A stretch of DNA of 64,000 bases. Source: Paraphysomonas bandaiensis (Eukaryota > Chrysophyceae). Both the position numbers and the translations under genes were made by a program. The DNA is taken from NCBI GenBank assembly GCA_965644295.1, contig CBFFRP010000071.1, positions 124,001 to 188,000 on the forward strand, given 5' to 3'. A model generated the notes under the pieces. It did not search any database, was not told where the DNA came from, and saw nothing but the letters and a program-made list of their open reading frames with translations. This document shows, piece by piece, positions 10,913 to 22,419 of this stretch (position 1 is its first letter; the number at the start of each line of letters is the position of its first letter).

Positions 10913-13900
10913 ATGTCTAAAAATAAGATACCCCGTAAGACTTTTGATTACGATGATGTCCCTGAGCGACCTGCTCTTGAGCCTCCTGCTCCCACCTCTG
11001 AGTATGCTCAAAAGAAGATCCCCTCCTCATACCAGGGTAGTGCAAGGACTCACCCGAATGTAGTCAAGGTTCGTAGTGGAAATTTGGATCCGATAGCCGC
11101 AAAGGCTCCTGGTTGGAGTGATCTGACAATAGATTGGGCCCAGCCTTCGAACATGTATCCGGAGAATTTCCCCTACTTTGTGCGTGGTCGTGATAGTTTG
11201 AGAGTTTATATTACAAAGCTGTTCAACACGGAGGTCACAATGTATGACGGTGCTATGGGGACAATGATTCAGAATGAGGGCAAATGGCTGGATGAGGCAG
11301 CGTACCGTGGTGAACGTTTCGCAGACTGGAGCTGCAACGTCAAAGGCAACAATGACCTTCTGTCACTAACACAGCCCCAAGTTATCAAGAAGATCCACAT
11401 GGAGTACCTAGAGAGTGGTTCTCGCTTGATCGGCACGAATACATTTAGCTCTACTCGCATTGCTCAAGCGGACTACAAGATGGAAGATCTTGTTTACGAA
11501 TTGAACTACAGTGGAGCTCGACTGGCTCGAGAGGCGTGTGATGAGATGACAGCCAAGTACCCTGATCGTCCCTGCTTTGTGGTTGGTGCTCTTGGTCCAA
11601 CGAATCGCACGGGTTCTATCTCTCCTAGTGTTGAGGACGCAGCATTCCGCAACGTGACTTTTGACGAGTTAGTTGAGTCGTACTACGAGCAGGCTGTTGG
11701 TTTATTGGATGGTGGTGCCGATATTCTTATGGTTGAGACTATATTTGATACTTTGAATGCCAAAGCGGCATTGTTTGCAATTGGGGAGTTATTGGAGGAG
11801 ATGGAGGTGGATATTCCAGTATTTGTCTCTGGTACCTTGGTGGACTTGAGTGGTCGTACACTATCGGGGCAGACCACAGAGGCATTCTATGCATCGATTC
11901 GTCATTCTAAGCCTATGTGTGTCGGGCTTAACTGTGCCCTTGGAGCCCAGCAGATGGTTCCTTTTGTGGAGCGTTTGGCTGCATGTGCTGAGTGCTTTGT
12001 TCACGTGTATTCGAATGCGGGTTTACCTAATGCAATGGCCGGCTATGACGACACCCCAGAAGACATGGCCCGATTCAACAGTGTATTTTTGGAGAAGCAG
12101 TGGTTGAATATGGTTGGAGGATGCTGTGGCTCGACTCCTCCTCATATTGCTGCTATTGCGGGTGTTATTAAAAACCAGGGCTTCAAACCGCGTCCTCTTC
12201 CTCCCATTCGCCGACCAAAGATGTGGTTGTCTGGATTGGAAGATCTTGTAGTGGAGGATTCCCACAACCATCTTGGCTTGCCTTTCCTAAATGTTGGTGA
12301 GCGATGCAACATATCTGGCTCTATCAAGTTCAAGAAGCTGATGATGGCCGGTAACTACGCGGAAGCAATGGATATTGCTAAGAAACAAGTCGTCGATGGA
12401 GCTAATGTTATTGATATCAACGTTGACGATGGTATGCTTGATGGGGTTGCGGCGATGCAGAAATTCGTCAAGATTGCTGTGACGGAGCCCGAGATCGGCA
12501 AGGTTCCTTTTATGTTGGATGCATCAAAGTTCGAGATTGTACTTGCCGGCTTGAAGTGGTGCCAGGGCAAATGCATTGTAAACAGCATATCGCTTAAGGT
12601 TGGCGAGGCCCTATTTATTGAGCAGGCCACGCTCCTGAAGAAGCATGGAGCTGCTGTTGTGGTGATGGCCTTTGACGAGGAAGGACAGGCTGCCACTGCA
12701 TCCGAGAAGATTCGCATTTGCAAGAGAAGTTATGATATTCTCGTCAATAAGGTTCACTTCCCACCTGAGGATATTATTTTCGATCCTAATGTATTGACGA
12801 TTGGCACTGGCATGGAGGAGCATTCCAATTACGGCGTTGATTTCATCGAGGCAACCAAGGTGATTAAAGCAGAGTGTCCCTACGCTAAAGTGAGTGGTGG
12901 AATTTCTAATCTATCTTTCGGGTTTCGAGGTGTCAATGTTGTTCGTGAGTCTATTCACTCGGTGTTTTTGTATCATGCCATTATTGAGGCTGGCATGGAT
13001 ATGGGAATTGTAAATTCTCACGAGATGATTCATTATGATGACATCGAACCTGATATGAAGCTCCTGTGCGAGAATTTGGTGTTTAACAAGACCCCAGATG
13101 CCACTGAGAAGATGTTGGAGCGCACAACCTGGGAAAAGGAGGCTGCTGCTGCCAGGAAAAAAGGTTTACCACTTCCGAAGAAACCTCGTGTGATAGTGAA
13201 GATTCCGCGCAAGACTTTTGATTACGATGATGCCCCTGAGCGACCTGCTCTTGAGCCTCCTGCTCCCACCTCTGAGTATGCTCAAAAGAAGATCCCCTCC
13301 TCATACCAGGGTAGTGCAAGGACTCACCCGAATGTAGTCAAGGTTCGTAGTGGAAATTTGGATCCGATAGCCGCAAAGGCTCCTGGTTGGAGTGATCTGA
13401 CAATAGATTGGGCCCAGCCTTCGAACATGTATCCGGAGAATTTCCCCTACTTTGTGCGTGGTCGTGATAGTTTGAGAGTTTATATTACAAAGCTGTTCAA
13501 CACGGAGGTCACAATGTATGACGGTGCTATGGGGACAATGATTCAGAATGAGGGCAAATGGCTGGATGAGGCAGCGTACCGTGGTGAACGTTTCGCAGAC
13601 TGGAGCTGCAACGTCAAAGGCAACAATGACCTTCTGTCACTAACACAGCCCCAAGTTATCAAGAAGATCCACATGGAGTACCTAGAGAGTGGTTCTCGCT
13701 TGATCGGCACGAATACATTTAGCTCTACTCGCATTGCTCAAGCGGACTACAAGATGGAAGATCTTGTTTACGAATTGAACTACAGTGGAGCTCGACTGGC
13801 TCGAGAGGCGTGTGATGAGATGACAGCCAAGTACCCTGATCGTCCCTGCTTTGTGGTTGGTGCTCTTGGTCCAACGAATCGCACGGGTTCTATCTCTCCT

Positions 13901-16900
13901 AGTGTTGAGGACGCAGCATTCCGCAACGTGACTTTTGACGAGTTAGTTGAGTCGTACTACGAGCAGGCTGTTGGTTTATTGGATGGTGGTGCCGATATTC
14001 TTATGGTTGAGACTATATTTGATACTTTGAATGCCAAAGCGGCATTGTTTGCAATTGGGGAGTTATTGGAGGAGATGGAGGTGGATATTCCAGTATTTGT
14101 CTCTGGTACCTTGGTGGACTTGAGTGGTCGTACACTATCGGGGCAGACCACAGAGGCATTCTATGCATCGATTCGTCATTCTAAGCCTATGTGTGTCGGG
14201 CTTAACTGTGCCCTTGGAGCCCAGCAGATGGTTCCTTTTGTGGAGCGTTTGGCTGCATGTGCTGAGTGCTTTGTTCACGTGTATTCGAATGCGGGTTTAC
14301 CTAATGCAATGGCCGGCTATGACGACACCCCAGAAGACATGGCCCGATTCAACAGTGTATTTTTGGAGAAGCAGTGGTTGAATATGGTTGGAGGATGCTG
14401 TGGCTCGACTCCTCCTCATATTGCTGCTATTGCGGGTGTTATTAAAAACCAGGGCTTCAAACCGCGTCCTCTTCCTCCCATTCGCCGACCAAAGATGTGG
14501 TTGTCTGGATTGGAAGATCTTGTAGTGGAGGATTCCCACAACCATCTTGGCTTGCCTTTCCTAAATGTTGGTGAGCGATGCAACATATCTGGCTCTATCA
14601 AGTTCAAGAAGCTGATGATGGCCGGTAACTACGCGGAAGCAATGGATATTGCTAAGAAACAAGTCGTCGATGGAGCTAATGTTATTGATATCAACGTTGA
14701 CGATGGTATGCTTGATGGGGTTGCGGCGATGCAGAAATTCGTCAAGATTGCTGTGACGGAGCCCGAGATCGGCAAGGTTCCTTTTATGTTGGATGCATCA
14801 AAGTTCGAGATTGTACTTGCCGGCTTGAAGTGGTGCCAGGGCAAATGCATTGTAAACAGCATATCGCTTAAGGTTGGCGAGGCCCTATTTATTGAGCAGG
14901 CCACGCTCCTGAAGAAGCATGGAGCTGCTGTTGTGGTGATGGCCTTTGACGAGGAAGGACAGGCTGCCACTGCATCCGAGAAGATTCGCATTTGCAAGAG
15001 AAGTTATGATATTCTCGTCAATAAGGTTCACTTCCCACCTGAGGATATTATTTTCGATCCTAATGTATTGACGATTGGCACTGGCATGGAGGAGCATTCC
15101 AATTACGGCGTTGATTTCATCGAGGCAACCAAGGTGATTAAAGCAGAGTGTCCCTACGCTAAAGTGAGTGGTGGAATTTCTAATCTATCTTTCGGGTTTC
15201 GAGGTGTCAATGTTGTTCGTGAGTCTATTCACTCGGTGTTTTTGTATCATGCCATTATTGAGGCTGGCATGGATATGGGAATTGTAAATTCTCACGAGAT
15301 GATTCATTATGATGACATCGAACCTGATATGAAGCTCCTGTGCGAGAATTTGGTGTTTAACAAGACCCCAGATGCCACTGAGAAGATGTTGGAGCGCACA
15401 ACCTGGGAAAAGGAGGCTGCTGCTGCCAGGAAAAAAGGTTTACCACTTCCGAAGAAACCTCGTGTGATAGTGAAGATTCCGCGCAAGACTTTTGATTACG
15501 ATGATGTCCCTGAGCGACCTGCTCTTGAGCCTCCTGCTCCCACCTCTGAGTATGCTCAAAAGAAGATCCCCTCCTCATACCAGGGTAGTGCAAGGACTCA
15601 CCCGAATGTAGTCAAGGTTCGTAGTGGAAATTTGGATCCGATAGCCGCAAAGGCTCCTGGTTGGAGTGATCTGACAATAGATTGGGCCCAGCCTTCGAAC
15701 ATGTATCCGGAGAATTTCCCCTACTTTGTGCGTGGTCGTGATAGTTTGAGAGTTTATATTACAAAGCTGTTCAACACGGAGGTCACAATGTATGACGGTG
15801 CTATGGGGACAATGATTCAGAATGAGGGCAAATGGCTGGATGAGGCAGCGTACCGTGGTGAACGTTTCGCAGACTGGAGCTGCAACGTCAAAGGCAACAA
15901 TGACCTTCTGTCACTAACACAGCCCCAAGTTATCAAGAAGATCCACATGGAGTACCTAGAGAGTGGTTCTCGCTTGATCGGCACGAATACATTTAGCTCT
16001 ACTCGCATTGCTCAAGCGGACTACAAGATGGAAGATCTTGTTTACGAATTGAACTACAGTGGAGCTCGACTGGCTCGAGAGGCGTGTGATGAGATGACAG
16101 CCAAGTACCCTGATCGTCCCTGCTTTGTGGTTGGTGCTCTTGGTCCAACGAATCGCACGGGTTCTATCTCTCCTAGTGTTGAGGACGCAGCATTCCGCAA
16201 CGTGACTTTTGACGAGTTAGTTGAGTCGTACTACGAGCAGGCTGTTGGTTTATTGGATGGTGGTGCCGATATTCTTATGGTTGAGACTATATTTGATACT
16301 TTGAATGCCAAAGCGGCATTGTTTGCAATTGGGGAGTTATTGGAGGAGATGGAGGTGGATATTCCAGTATTTGTCTCTGGTACCTTGGTGGACTTGAGTG
16401 GTCGTACACTATCGGGGCAGACCACAGAGGCATTCTATGCATCGATTCGTCATTCTAAGCCTATGTGTGTCGGGCTTAACTGTGCCCTTGGAGCCCAGCA
16501 GATGGTTCCTTTTGTGGAGCGTTTGGCTGCATGTGCTGAGTGCTTTGTTCACGTGTATTCGAATGCGGGTTTACCTAATGCAATGGCCGGCTATGACGAC
16601 ACCCCAGAAGACATGGCCCGATTCAACAGTGTATTTTTGGAGAAGCAGTGGTTGAATATGGTTGGAGGATGCTGTGGCTCGACTCCTCCTCATATTGCTG
16701 CTATTGCGGGTGTTATTAAAAACCAGGGCTTCAAACCGCGTCCTCTTCCTCCCATTCGCCGACCAAAGATGTGGTTGTCTGGATTGGAAGATCTTGTAGT
16801 GGAGGATTCCCACAACCATCTTGGCTTGCCTTTCCTAAATGTTGGTGAGCGATGCAACATATCTGGCTCTATCAAGTTCAAGAAGCTGATGATGGCCGGT

Positions 16901-19549
16901 AACTACGCGGAAGCAATGGATATTGCTAAGAAACAAGTCGTCGATGGAGCTAATGTTATTGATATCAACGTTGACGATGGTATGCTTGATGGGGTTGCGG
17001 CGATGCAGAAATTCGTCAAGATTGCTGTGACGGAGCCCGAGATCGGCAAGGTTCCTTTTATGTTGGATGCATCAAAGTTCGAGATTGTACTTGCCGGCTT
17101 GAAGTGGTGCCAGGGCAAATGCATTGTAAACAGCATATCGCTTAAGGTTGGCGAGGCCCTATTTATTGAGCAGGCCACGCTCCTGAAGAAGCATGGAGCT
17201 GCTGTTGTGGTGATGGCCTTTGACGAGGAAGGACAGGCTGCCACTGCATCCGAGAAGATTCGCATTTGCAAGAGAAGTTATGATATTCTCGTCAATAAGG
17301 TTCACTTCCCACCTGAGGATATTATTTTCGATCCTAATGTATTGACGATTGGCACTGGCATGGAGGAGCATTCCAATTACGGCGTTGATTTCATCGAGGC
17401 AACCAAGGTGATTAAAGCAGAGTGTCCCTACGCTAAAGTGAGTGGTGGAATTTCTAATCTATCTTTCGGGTTTCGAGGTGTCAATGTTGTTCGTGAGTCT
17501 ATTCACTCGGTGTTTTTGTATCATGCCATTATTGAGGCTGGCATGGATATGGGAATTGTAAATTCTCACGAGATGATTCATTATGATGACATCGAACCTG
17601 ATATGAAGCTCCTGTGCGAGAATTTGGTGTTTAACAAGACCCCAGATGCCACTGAGAAGATGTTGGAGCGCACAACCTGGGAGAAGAATCGAATGGAAAT
17701 GATCAAGAAAGGTATCAACCCCAATGGCGAGTGTGCTCCGAAGGCTGTTACTTGGAGAGATAAACCTGTGGTTGAGCGTCTGTCCCATGCTCTTATCAAT
17801 GGAATTACCCAGTATATTGAGGGTGATGTAGAAGAGGCTCGTCAACAAGCATCTAAACCACTTGAAGTTATTGAGGGTCCATTAATGAGTGGGATGAATA
17901 TTGTTGGAGATTTGTTTGGGTCTGGAAAGATGTTTTTGCCTCAAGTTATTAAGAGCGCGCGTGTGATGAAGAAAGCTGTAGCTTATTTGCTTCCTTTCAT
18001 GGAAGAAGAGAAACGAGCTAATATGATAGCTGAAGGAATTGATCCTGATAATTTGGATGAAGATGATACATCTAACTTTGCTGGTACTTTCCTCATTGCA
18101 ACAGTTAAAGGTGACGTTCATGACATTGGCAAAAATATTGTTGCTGTTGTTCTAGGATGCAATAACTACAAAGTGTATGATTTGGGCGTAATGGTTCCAT
18201 TCGAAACTATTCTTGATGAAGCAGCGCGCCTCAAAGTCGACGTAATTGGTCTGTCTGGTTTGATAACACCTTCTCTTGATGAAATGGTAACAGTAGCTAA
18301 GGAAATGAAGAAACGAAATATGACTCAGCCACTTCTCATTGGTGGGGCTACGACATCTAAAATGCACACAGCTGTGAAAATTGCTCCCAGTTATTCTAAC
18401 CAGCAGCATCCGGTTATTCACGTGCTTGATGCAAGTAGATCCGTCACTGTTGTCTCAAGCCTTTTAGGTGAGAATCGCGAGGAGTTTGTTGAAGGTATAC
18501 TAGAAGATTACGAAGAACTTCGTGATGACTACTATGATGGTCTCGAGAGTAGATCGTATCTGCCGTTTCAGAAGGCCATTGAAAAACGCAAGATTATTGA
18601 TTTCACGCAGTCGCCTCCTGCACCATGTCCTGCCCAGCTTGGTACTTTTGAGGTATCAATGTCAATTAGCGATGTACTGCCATTCATTGACTGGAATCCC
18701 TTTTTTCAAACGTGGGAACTACGAGGTCGTTACCCCAATAGAGGGTACCCTAAGATATTTAACGACGAGAAAGTCGGAACAGCTGCGAAAAATTTACACA
18801 ATGATGCGTTGGCGATGTTAGATACCATAATTAAGGACAAATCACTCGAGCTGAAAGGAGTTGTTGGTTTATATCCTGCTAACAGTGTCGACACCGAAGA
18901 TGTCGAGGTCTATTCAGATGAAACCAGATCAGAAGTTGTCGCAAAGTTTTGCATGCTTCGTCAGCAATCTGAAAAAGAGAATGACGATGCATATTTAAGT
19001 CAAGCTGATTTCATTGCTCCAAAAGATAGTGGTATTCCTGATTACTTGGGTATGTTTGCCGTGGCTTGCATGGGTGCCGACAAGTTGGTCGCGAAGTTCC
19101 ACGCAGACATGGATGACTACTCTAAAATTATGGTGGAAGCACTCGCTGACCGGTTGGTTGAAGCGTATGCCGAAGCTCTTCATAGAGAAATTCGAACTAA
19201 ACTTTGGGGATATGCAAAAGATGAAGATTTGAGTTCGGAAGATATGCTGAAGATAAAGTACCAAGGCATTCGACCTGCTCCTGGGTATCCCAGTCAGCCT
19301 GACCACACTGAAAAAGATACCATGTGGAAGTTGATGAATGTCGAAGAGAGAACGGGAATATCTCTGTCTGAGCACTACTCTATGATGCCAGCATCCTCCG
19401 TTTCAGCCCTTGTATTCGCACATTCCCAGAGCGAATACTTTGCTGTAGGACCTGTGACGAAAGATCAAGTTGAAAATTATGCTAGCAGGAAGGGATATGA
19501 CGTGGAAACTATGGAGCGTTGGTTGGGTTCTGTTCTCTCCTATCGATAA
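10913..19549 (+). CDS. metH: Cobalamin-dependent methionine synthase with triplicated homocysteine/folate-binding half
   Basis: A single intronless frame of 2,878 residues; the family is normally about 1,200-1,270. Each of three units contains the homocysteine methyltransferase barrel ([10 protein letters not shown]; zinc ligands Cys341 and Cys404-Cys405 in unit 1 within GLNC and GGCCG) and the pterin-binding barrel ([11 protein letters not shown]). After unit 3 comes one copy of the usual remainder: cap helices, the cobalamin domain with DVHDIG (Asp2401, His2403, Gly2406; the His ligates cobalt) and the activation domain ([15 protein letters not shown]). The enzyme moves a methyl group from 5-methyltetrahydrofolate via B12 to homocysteine in the cytosol. 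Units 1 and 2 end in a basic linker ([16 protein letters not shown]) that is absent after unit 3. An AATAAA lies shortly after the stop (about 19,593). Function is certain; whether the triplication is biological or an assembly error is not. Confidence 0.93.
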   Translation: MSKNKIPRKTFDYDDVPERPALEPPAPTSEYAQKKIPSSYQGSARTHPNVVKVRSGNLDPIAAKAPGWSDLTIDWAQPSNMYPENFPYFVRGRDSLRVYITKLFNTEVTMYDGAMGTMIQNEGKWLDEAAYRGERFADWSCNVKGNNDLLSLTQPQVIKKIHMEYLESGSRLIGTNTFSSTRIAQADYKMEDLVYELNYSGARLAREACDEMTAKYPDRPCFVVGALGPTNRTGSISPSVEDAAFRNVTFDELVESYYEQAVGLLDGGADILMVETIFDTLNAKAALFAIGELLEEMEVDIPVFVSGTLVDLSGRTLSGQTTEAFYASIRHSKPMCVGLNCALGAQQMVPFVERLAACAECFVHVYSNAGLPNAMAGYDDTPEDMARFNSVFLEKQWLNMVGGCCGSTPPHIAAIAGVIKNQGFKPRPLPPIRRPKMWLSGLEDLVVEDSHNHLGLPFLNVGERCNISGSIKFKKLMMAGNYAEAMDIAKKQVVDGANVIDINVDDGMLDGVAAMQKFVKIAVTEPEIGKVPFMLDASKFEIVLAGLKWCQGKCIVNSISLKVGEALFIEQATLLKKHGAAVVVMAFDEEGQAATASEKIRICKRSYDILVNKVHFPPEDIIFDPNVLTIGTGMEEHSNYGVDFIEATKVIKAECPYAKVSGGISNLSFGFRGVNVVRESIHSVFLYHAIIEAGMDMGIVNSHEMIHYDDIEPDMKLLCENLVFNKTPDATEKMLERTTWEKEAAAARKKGLPLPKKPRVIVKIPRKTFDYDDAPERPALEPPAPTSEYAQKKIPSSYQGSARTHPNVVKVRSGNLDPIAAKAPGWSDLTIDWAQPSNMYPENFPYFVRGRDSLRVYITKLFNTEVTMYDGAMGTMIQNEGKWLDEAAYRGERFADWSCNVKGNNDLLSLTQPQVIKKIHMEYLESGSRLIGTNTFSSTRIAQADYKMEDLVYELNYSGARLAREACDEMTAKYPDRPCFVVGALGPTNRTGSISPSVEDAAFRNVTFDELVESYYEQAVGLLDGGADILMVETIFDTLNAKAALFAIGELLEEMEVDIPVFVSGTLVDLSGRTLSGQTTEAFYASIRHSKPMCVGLNCALGAQQMVPFVERLAACAECFVHVYSNAGLPNAMAGYDDTPEDMARFNSVFLEKQWLNMVGGCCGSTPPHIAAIAGVIKNQGFKPRPLPPIRRPKMWLSGLEDLVVEDSHNHLGLPFLNVGERCNISGSIKFKKLMMAGNYAEAMDIAKKQVVDGANVIDINVDDGMLDGVAAMQKFVKIAVTEPEIGKVPFMLDASKFEIVLAGLKWCQGKCIVNSISLKVGEALFIEQATLLKKHGAAVVVMAFDEEGQAATASEKIRICKRSYDILVNKVHFPPEDIIFDPNVLTIGTGMEEHSNYGVDFIEATKVIKAECPYAKVSGGISNLSFGFRGVNVVRESIHSVFLYHAIIEAGMDMGIVNSHEMIHYDDIEPDMKLLCENLVFNKTPDATEKMLERTTWEKEAAAARKKGLPLPKKPRVIVKIPRKTFDYDDVPERPALEPPAPTSEYAQKKIPSSYQGSARTHPNVVKVRSGNLDPIAAKAPGWSDLTIDWAQPSNMYPENFPYFVRGRDSLRVYITKLFNTEVTMYDGAMGTMIQNEGKWLDEAAYRGERFADWSCNVKGNNDLLSLTQPQVIKKIHMEYLESGSRLIGTNTFSSTRIAQADYKMEDLVYELNYSGARLAREACDEMTAKYPDRPCFVVGALGPTNRTGSISPSVEDAAFRNVTFDELVESYYEQAVGLLDGGADILMVETIFDTLNAKAALFAIGELLEEMEVDIPVFVSGTLVDLSGRTLSGQTTEAFYASIRHSKPMCVGLNCALGAQQMVPFVERLAACAECFVHVYSNAGLPNAMAGYDDTPEDMARFNSVFLEKQWLNMVGGCCGSTPPHIAAIAGVIKNQGFKPRPLPPIRRPKMWLSGLEDLVVEDSHNHLGLPFLNVGERCNISGSIKFKKLMMAGNYAEAMDIAKKQVVDGANVIDINVDDGMLDGVAAMQKFVKIAVTEPEIGKVPFMLDASKFEIVLAGLKWCQGKCIVNSISLKVGEALFIEQATLLKKHGAAVVVMAFDEEGQAATASEKIRICKRSYDILVNKVHFPPEDIIFDPNVLTIGTGMEEHSNYGVDFIEATKVIKAECPYAKVSGGISNLSFGFRGVNVVRESIHSVFLYHAIIEAGMDMGIVNSHEMIHYDDIEPDMKLLCENLVFNKTPDATEKMLERTTWEKNRMEMIKKGINPNGECAPKAVTWRDKPVVERLSHALINGITQYIEGDVEEARQQASKPLEVIEGPLMSGMNIVGDLFGSGKMFLPQVIKSARVMKKAVAYLLPFMEEEKRANMIAEGIDPDNLDEDDTSNFAGTFLIATVKGDVHDIGKNIVAVVLGCNNYKVYDLGVMVPFETILDEAARLKVDVIGLSGLITPSLDEMVTVAKEMKKRNMTQPLLIGGATTSKMHTAVKIAPSYSNQQHPVIHVLDASRSVTVVSSLLGENREEFVEGILEDYEELRDDYYDGLESRSYLPFQKAIEKRKIIDFTQSPPAPCPAQLGTFEVSMSISDVLPFIDWNPFFQTWELRGRYPNRGYPKIFNDEKVGTAAKNLHNDALAMLDTIIKDKSLELKGVVGLYPANSVDTEDVEVYSDETRSEVVAKFCMLRQQSEKENDDAYLSQADFIAPKDSGIPDYLGMFAVACMGADKLVAKFHADMDDYSKIMVEALADRLVEAYAEALHREIRTKLWGYAKDEDLSSEDMLKIKYQGIRPAPGYPSQPDHTEKDTMWKLMNVEERTGISLSEHYSMMPASSVSALVFAHSQSEYFAVGPVTKDQVENYASRKGYDVETMERWLGSVLSYR
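10928..13201 (+). repeat. Methionine synthase tandem unit 1 of 3 (2,274 bp)
   Basis: First full unit, from codon 6 (IPRKTF) to the basic linker. It is repeated at exactly +2,274 bp (758 codons). The first few codons use different synonymous bases (ATA CCC CGT) from units 2 and 3 (ATT CCG CGC). Confidence 0.95.
13202..15475 (+). repeat. Methionine synthase tandem unit 2 of 3
   Basis: Second full 2,274-bp unit. The only internal protein difference I see is Ala in place of Val in the first dozen residues (GCC for GTC, DDAPERP versus DDVPERP). The rest appears identical at the nucleotide level, including third codon positions. Confidence 0.95.
15476..17680 (+). repeat. Methionine synthase tandem unit 3 of 3, joined to the rest of the enzyme
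   Basis: Third unit. It matches the others until the TTWEK codons near 17,680, then diverges into NRMEMIKKG and the normal cobalamin and activation domains, without the basic linker seen after units 1 and 2. Confidence 0.95.
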
Positions 19550-20040
19550 ACTAATGTAGTTACTGAAATTGCGAACAGACTGTAGCGTAGTTGAATAAAA
19601 ACTGCTCTGCTGTGCGTTAGTTTAAAGCTGGCGTTGCTTGTTAGTCGTTTCTTGTATGCTGAATGAACCACAAGCACTGTTTAATATTTTTGCCTATGCA
19701 ACGATTCTGCTATATTATTTAACTAAAACAGATACCATATTATGTTTGTAGTCTGTCTTGAAATTAATGTGAAACGTACTAGTATTACATCTAATGCTCG
19801 TTAATGCGGATCTTGGAATACGTGTCTATCAAGTAGTTGAAGCACAAAGCTTCGTTTATTTGTTTTGTGTTGTACTTATGTATCGTGTCATAATATTGTA
19901 TCAATATATTGCACTTGAACTTACATATATTGAAAGTCTACTAAGTGTGAGTAGAAGTAAGTGTTACTACTATCGAAGGTTAGTTAATTTAAAAAATGGA
20001 ACAAACTAAGAAATTACTAAGGAACAGATGGTAAAAAATA
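19550..20040. other. 3' flank of methionine synthase, no gene seen
   Basis: AT-rich sequence with a likely AATAAA poly(A) signal near 19,593. No further coding potential is seen. Confidence 0.45.
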
Positions 20041-20043
20041 TTA

Positions 20044-20353
20044 CTAAGTAGAAACAAACGATACAGGAAGAAGTGCTAAATCAGCCGACGGAAATGTATT
20101 GGTTTCAGTGAGGTGGTCATGATTCCGTGAATTCTCCAGTTCGGCTGTTCGAGCTGCCACATGCTGCTGCTCGTTTAAAAAAATATCCATTCTCTTGCGG
20201 CGAATATTAGTAACGATTTGAATCATTTCATCCAGTGTATCTGGACAAGTAAGAGCATGCAACGTCTGATAAAAGGAATCAGGACTGCGGTCTTCCATGA
20301 TCGAATACTCTGCAGGATCGTCAGGCAAGGGAGTAAAATTTTCCTCCAGCTCC
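20044..20353 (-). pseudogene. Possible gene fragment, unknown protein
   Basis: The minus strand is open from about 20,353 to the stop at 20,044 and encodes roughly 100 residues with ordinary composition (for example TLDEMIQIVTNIRRKRMDIF). Start codon, promoter and upstream exon are unclear. It abuts a small inverted repeat and a duplicated CTTGCCTGAC motif, so it may be an exon fragment carried or cut by repeats. No family recognised. Confidence 0.25.
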
Positions 20354-20407
20354 AGAGTGCAAGTAAAAATCCAGGATTGTCAGGCAAGGGATTTTTACTT
20401 GCGCTCT
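20354..20407. repeat. 19-bp inverted repeat with 16-bp loop
   Basis: Arms 20,354-20,372 and 20,389-20,407 pair with one mismatch around GCAAGTAAAAATCC. A related TCGTCAGGCAAGGGA copy lies just upstream near 20,319. This could be a remnant of a small mobile element; its function is unknown. Confidence 0.5.
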
Positions 20408-20679
20408 GCAGTATTTTCTGGATACAATGTATGGGAGTTCTATGAGCTCTACTGTACTGGGATTTATATCTGCTCAAGATTTGTCGTTAATTTGCAGCAA
20501 ACACATGCATGTGTATGTTGTACAACGTACAGCATGACAAGTGAAAGCAGTGATCTAAGTCAACTACTAACTACTACCACACTGGGACGCTTAAGACCAC
20601 ACATACATTTTGTGCAATTTGCATTTGGGACTGCCTTATGTGCCTCATGGCAACCAGGGGAAGCAGCAATATACCCTTC

Positions 20680-21140
20680 TAAGTTTGGTGATATGGTGGC
20701 CTTCCTTTAAGCTCGAAGGTATGTGGATGAAGGTCTTGCAAAAGGTGTTGATCTACTGTGATGAAGCGTCGGAATCGGCTCTTTTGCTGTCTTTTAGCCA
20801 GTAACAGAGAGAACACATGAAAGAGAGTGTATTGTTGGACACTAGTGGGATATATGCGGGTTCTCCGCCGGTGTATCCAGCAACAGGGAGTCGAGAGAGA
20901 GTGTGATGGTACAAGAGAGGGAATATCTGGAACGTCGCCAAGGTCGAGTACTCTGAAAGACCTATGCACGAGATAAGCATGATTGTAAGGAGAGTCACTG
21001 ATGTATGACTATATTTCTGAGAACAGATGTTCACCAGATGTTATATTATTATGTTGTGAAGCTATGTTTTGCGCAACAGAGGAAGGTTCTAGTTTACGCG
21101 AAGAGCAAGGTTAACGTCTGTACAATGTCCAATTCTAACA
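20680..21140 (+). mobile_element. Degenerate retroelement leader copy
   Basis: The part at 20,960-21,140 is related to 8,190-8,420 and, inverted, to 49,440-49,620. It shares the ACTGATGTRTGACTAT, AACAGATGTT and GCAAGGTTAAC blocks and ends at an ATG-TCC. No intact coding follows. It belongs to the same dispersed family as the remnant near 8.2 kb. Confidence 0.4.
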
Positions 21141-21479
21141 GACTCGGACGTCCTCAGCTGCCCTTGAACTTACAAGCGTTTGGCTCCACTTACCACCATT
21201 CAAAGAGTTTGAAGCATGGTTATAATTCAATATGTTGCAATAGTATTGTAAGGAATACGGTAGTGTCTAGTATTTTAAGGTATTCGAATCAGTGCATTGT
21301 ACTATATATTGTACAAGTGTCATTAATCAATAATATGTAAACTCCTCCGTAGATTCCATTATTAGTACCAGTCATTAGTCAACATCACCATATTCATTCA
21401 AAATTATTTAAAATATATGCTTGCATCCGGCCACATCTGTCGATTAGCTTTTAGAAACAACAGCATATTAAGAGTAGTA

Positions 21480-21790
21480 TGAATGCCTGGTTATTAGCAA
21501 TAGGCTTGTAAGAGTCAGATCTAAAGTAGCAAAAAAATTTAACTAACTAGTGCTTAACTCTGATATTCCACTAATTTTGGCGCTACAAAAGCTGCTTGTG
21601 CGTCACCGCAAACACCGAGGTGCAACCACTTTTGTTCTCTGTTCTTAAGGTGAACAGCCCGGATGCTTGACTTCGTAGTCATTAGGTAGTCCAATACGTC
21701 GGATACCATTGAGATGGGCCCATTCCCGGATGCCTGTTTATTCGTCAAGGCCCAAAGACGTCTACACAAGCGACACTATTCACTATTTAT
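21480..21790 (-). mobile_element. Old copy of the non-LTR retrotransposon tail, inverted
   Basis: Read on the minus strand, this ~300-bp stretch contains the GTGGTTGCACC..GGTG block and the GCCTATTGCTAATAACCAG terminus. The same sequences form the 3' tail of the element ending at 57,005. It also shares an upstream block (GACGTCTTTGGGCCTTGACG) with the copy at 49,230. Diverged, so older than its neighbour at 21,900. Confidence 0.6.
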
Positions 21791-21887
21791 TGATCCTTTT
21801 ACCTTGTACCACACAAGCATTTGGCTATATGAGAGAGCAGAAAATTTCTGCTCTCTATTCTCTATGTATATGGCTCATGTTAGTTTC

Positions 21888-22101
21888 TCCTATACTTATG
21901 AACGGAAGTGGTTGCACCTTGGTGCTTGCGGCGACGCACAAGCAGCTTTCGTAGCGTTAAATAGTAGGATAAAAGAGTTTGTATTGATTAGTTACGGGTA
22001 GTGGTCTAACTAGTATGACTAGCATTCTTCTAGCCACGAATTGATGCAAGGTCTCAACGCCTATTGCTAAATAATCAGACATTCACTACTCCTATACTTA
22101 T
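21888..22101 (+). mobile_element. Retroposed 190-bp element tail with perfect 12-bp target-site duplication
   Basis: The 190-bp insert 21,900-22,089 (GAACGGAAG ... CATTCACTAC) is nearly identical to 56,816-57,005, the tail of the RNase H-bearing retrotransposon. It is flanked by direct repeats TCCTATACTTAT at 21,888-21,899 and 22,090-22,101. The exact duplication and 5' truncation are the signature of target-primed retroposition. There is no poly(A) tail. It cannot encode a protein. Confidence 0.9.
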
Positions 22102-22419
22102 TCCCCAGAACACCACGAGAAGGTGCGAGTCCGACTTTGTTGAGTGATTCGGAAGTCAATTACAACGTATGTTGTCATTGTGTGATATGTTCTTGGAGTC
22201 AAATGTGTGTTGAACTCATGATTCCTTGGTGAATAAGTTTTGGGTTCGAAAGAGTTGTCTACATACATACCACATAAAACTACTTGCAAAGTTCCACCAA
22301 GATATAACTACGTATAGATCTTTCGGCTAATAATAGTGCTTTATAAATATATCAAAATATTAAAAAAATTACGAAAAATATGCAATTCCGTAACGACTGT
22401 ACAACAACCTGAAAATTAA
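22102..22419. other. Intergenic, no gene seen
   Basis: AT-rich 3' flank of the large minus-strand gene. No features recognised. Confidence 0.4.

Noticed and set aside
11269-17848. Sets of opposite-strand open frames recurring every 2,274 bp
   Set aside because: Shadows of the methionine synthase units; they repeat only because the sense sequence does.
21714-22001. Open frame reading through the 190-bp retroposon tail at 21.9 kb
   Set aside because: It crosses the insertion boundary into unrelated flank, so it is fortuitous.
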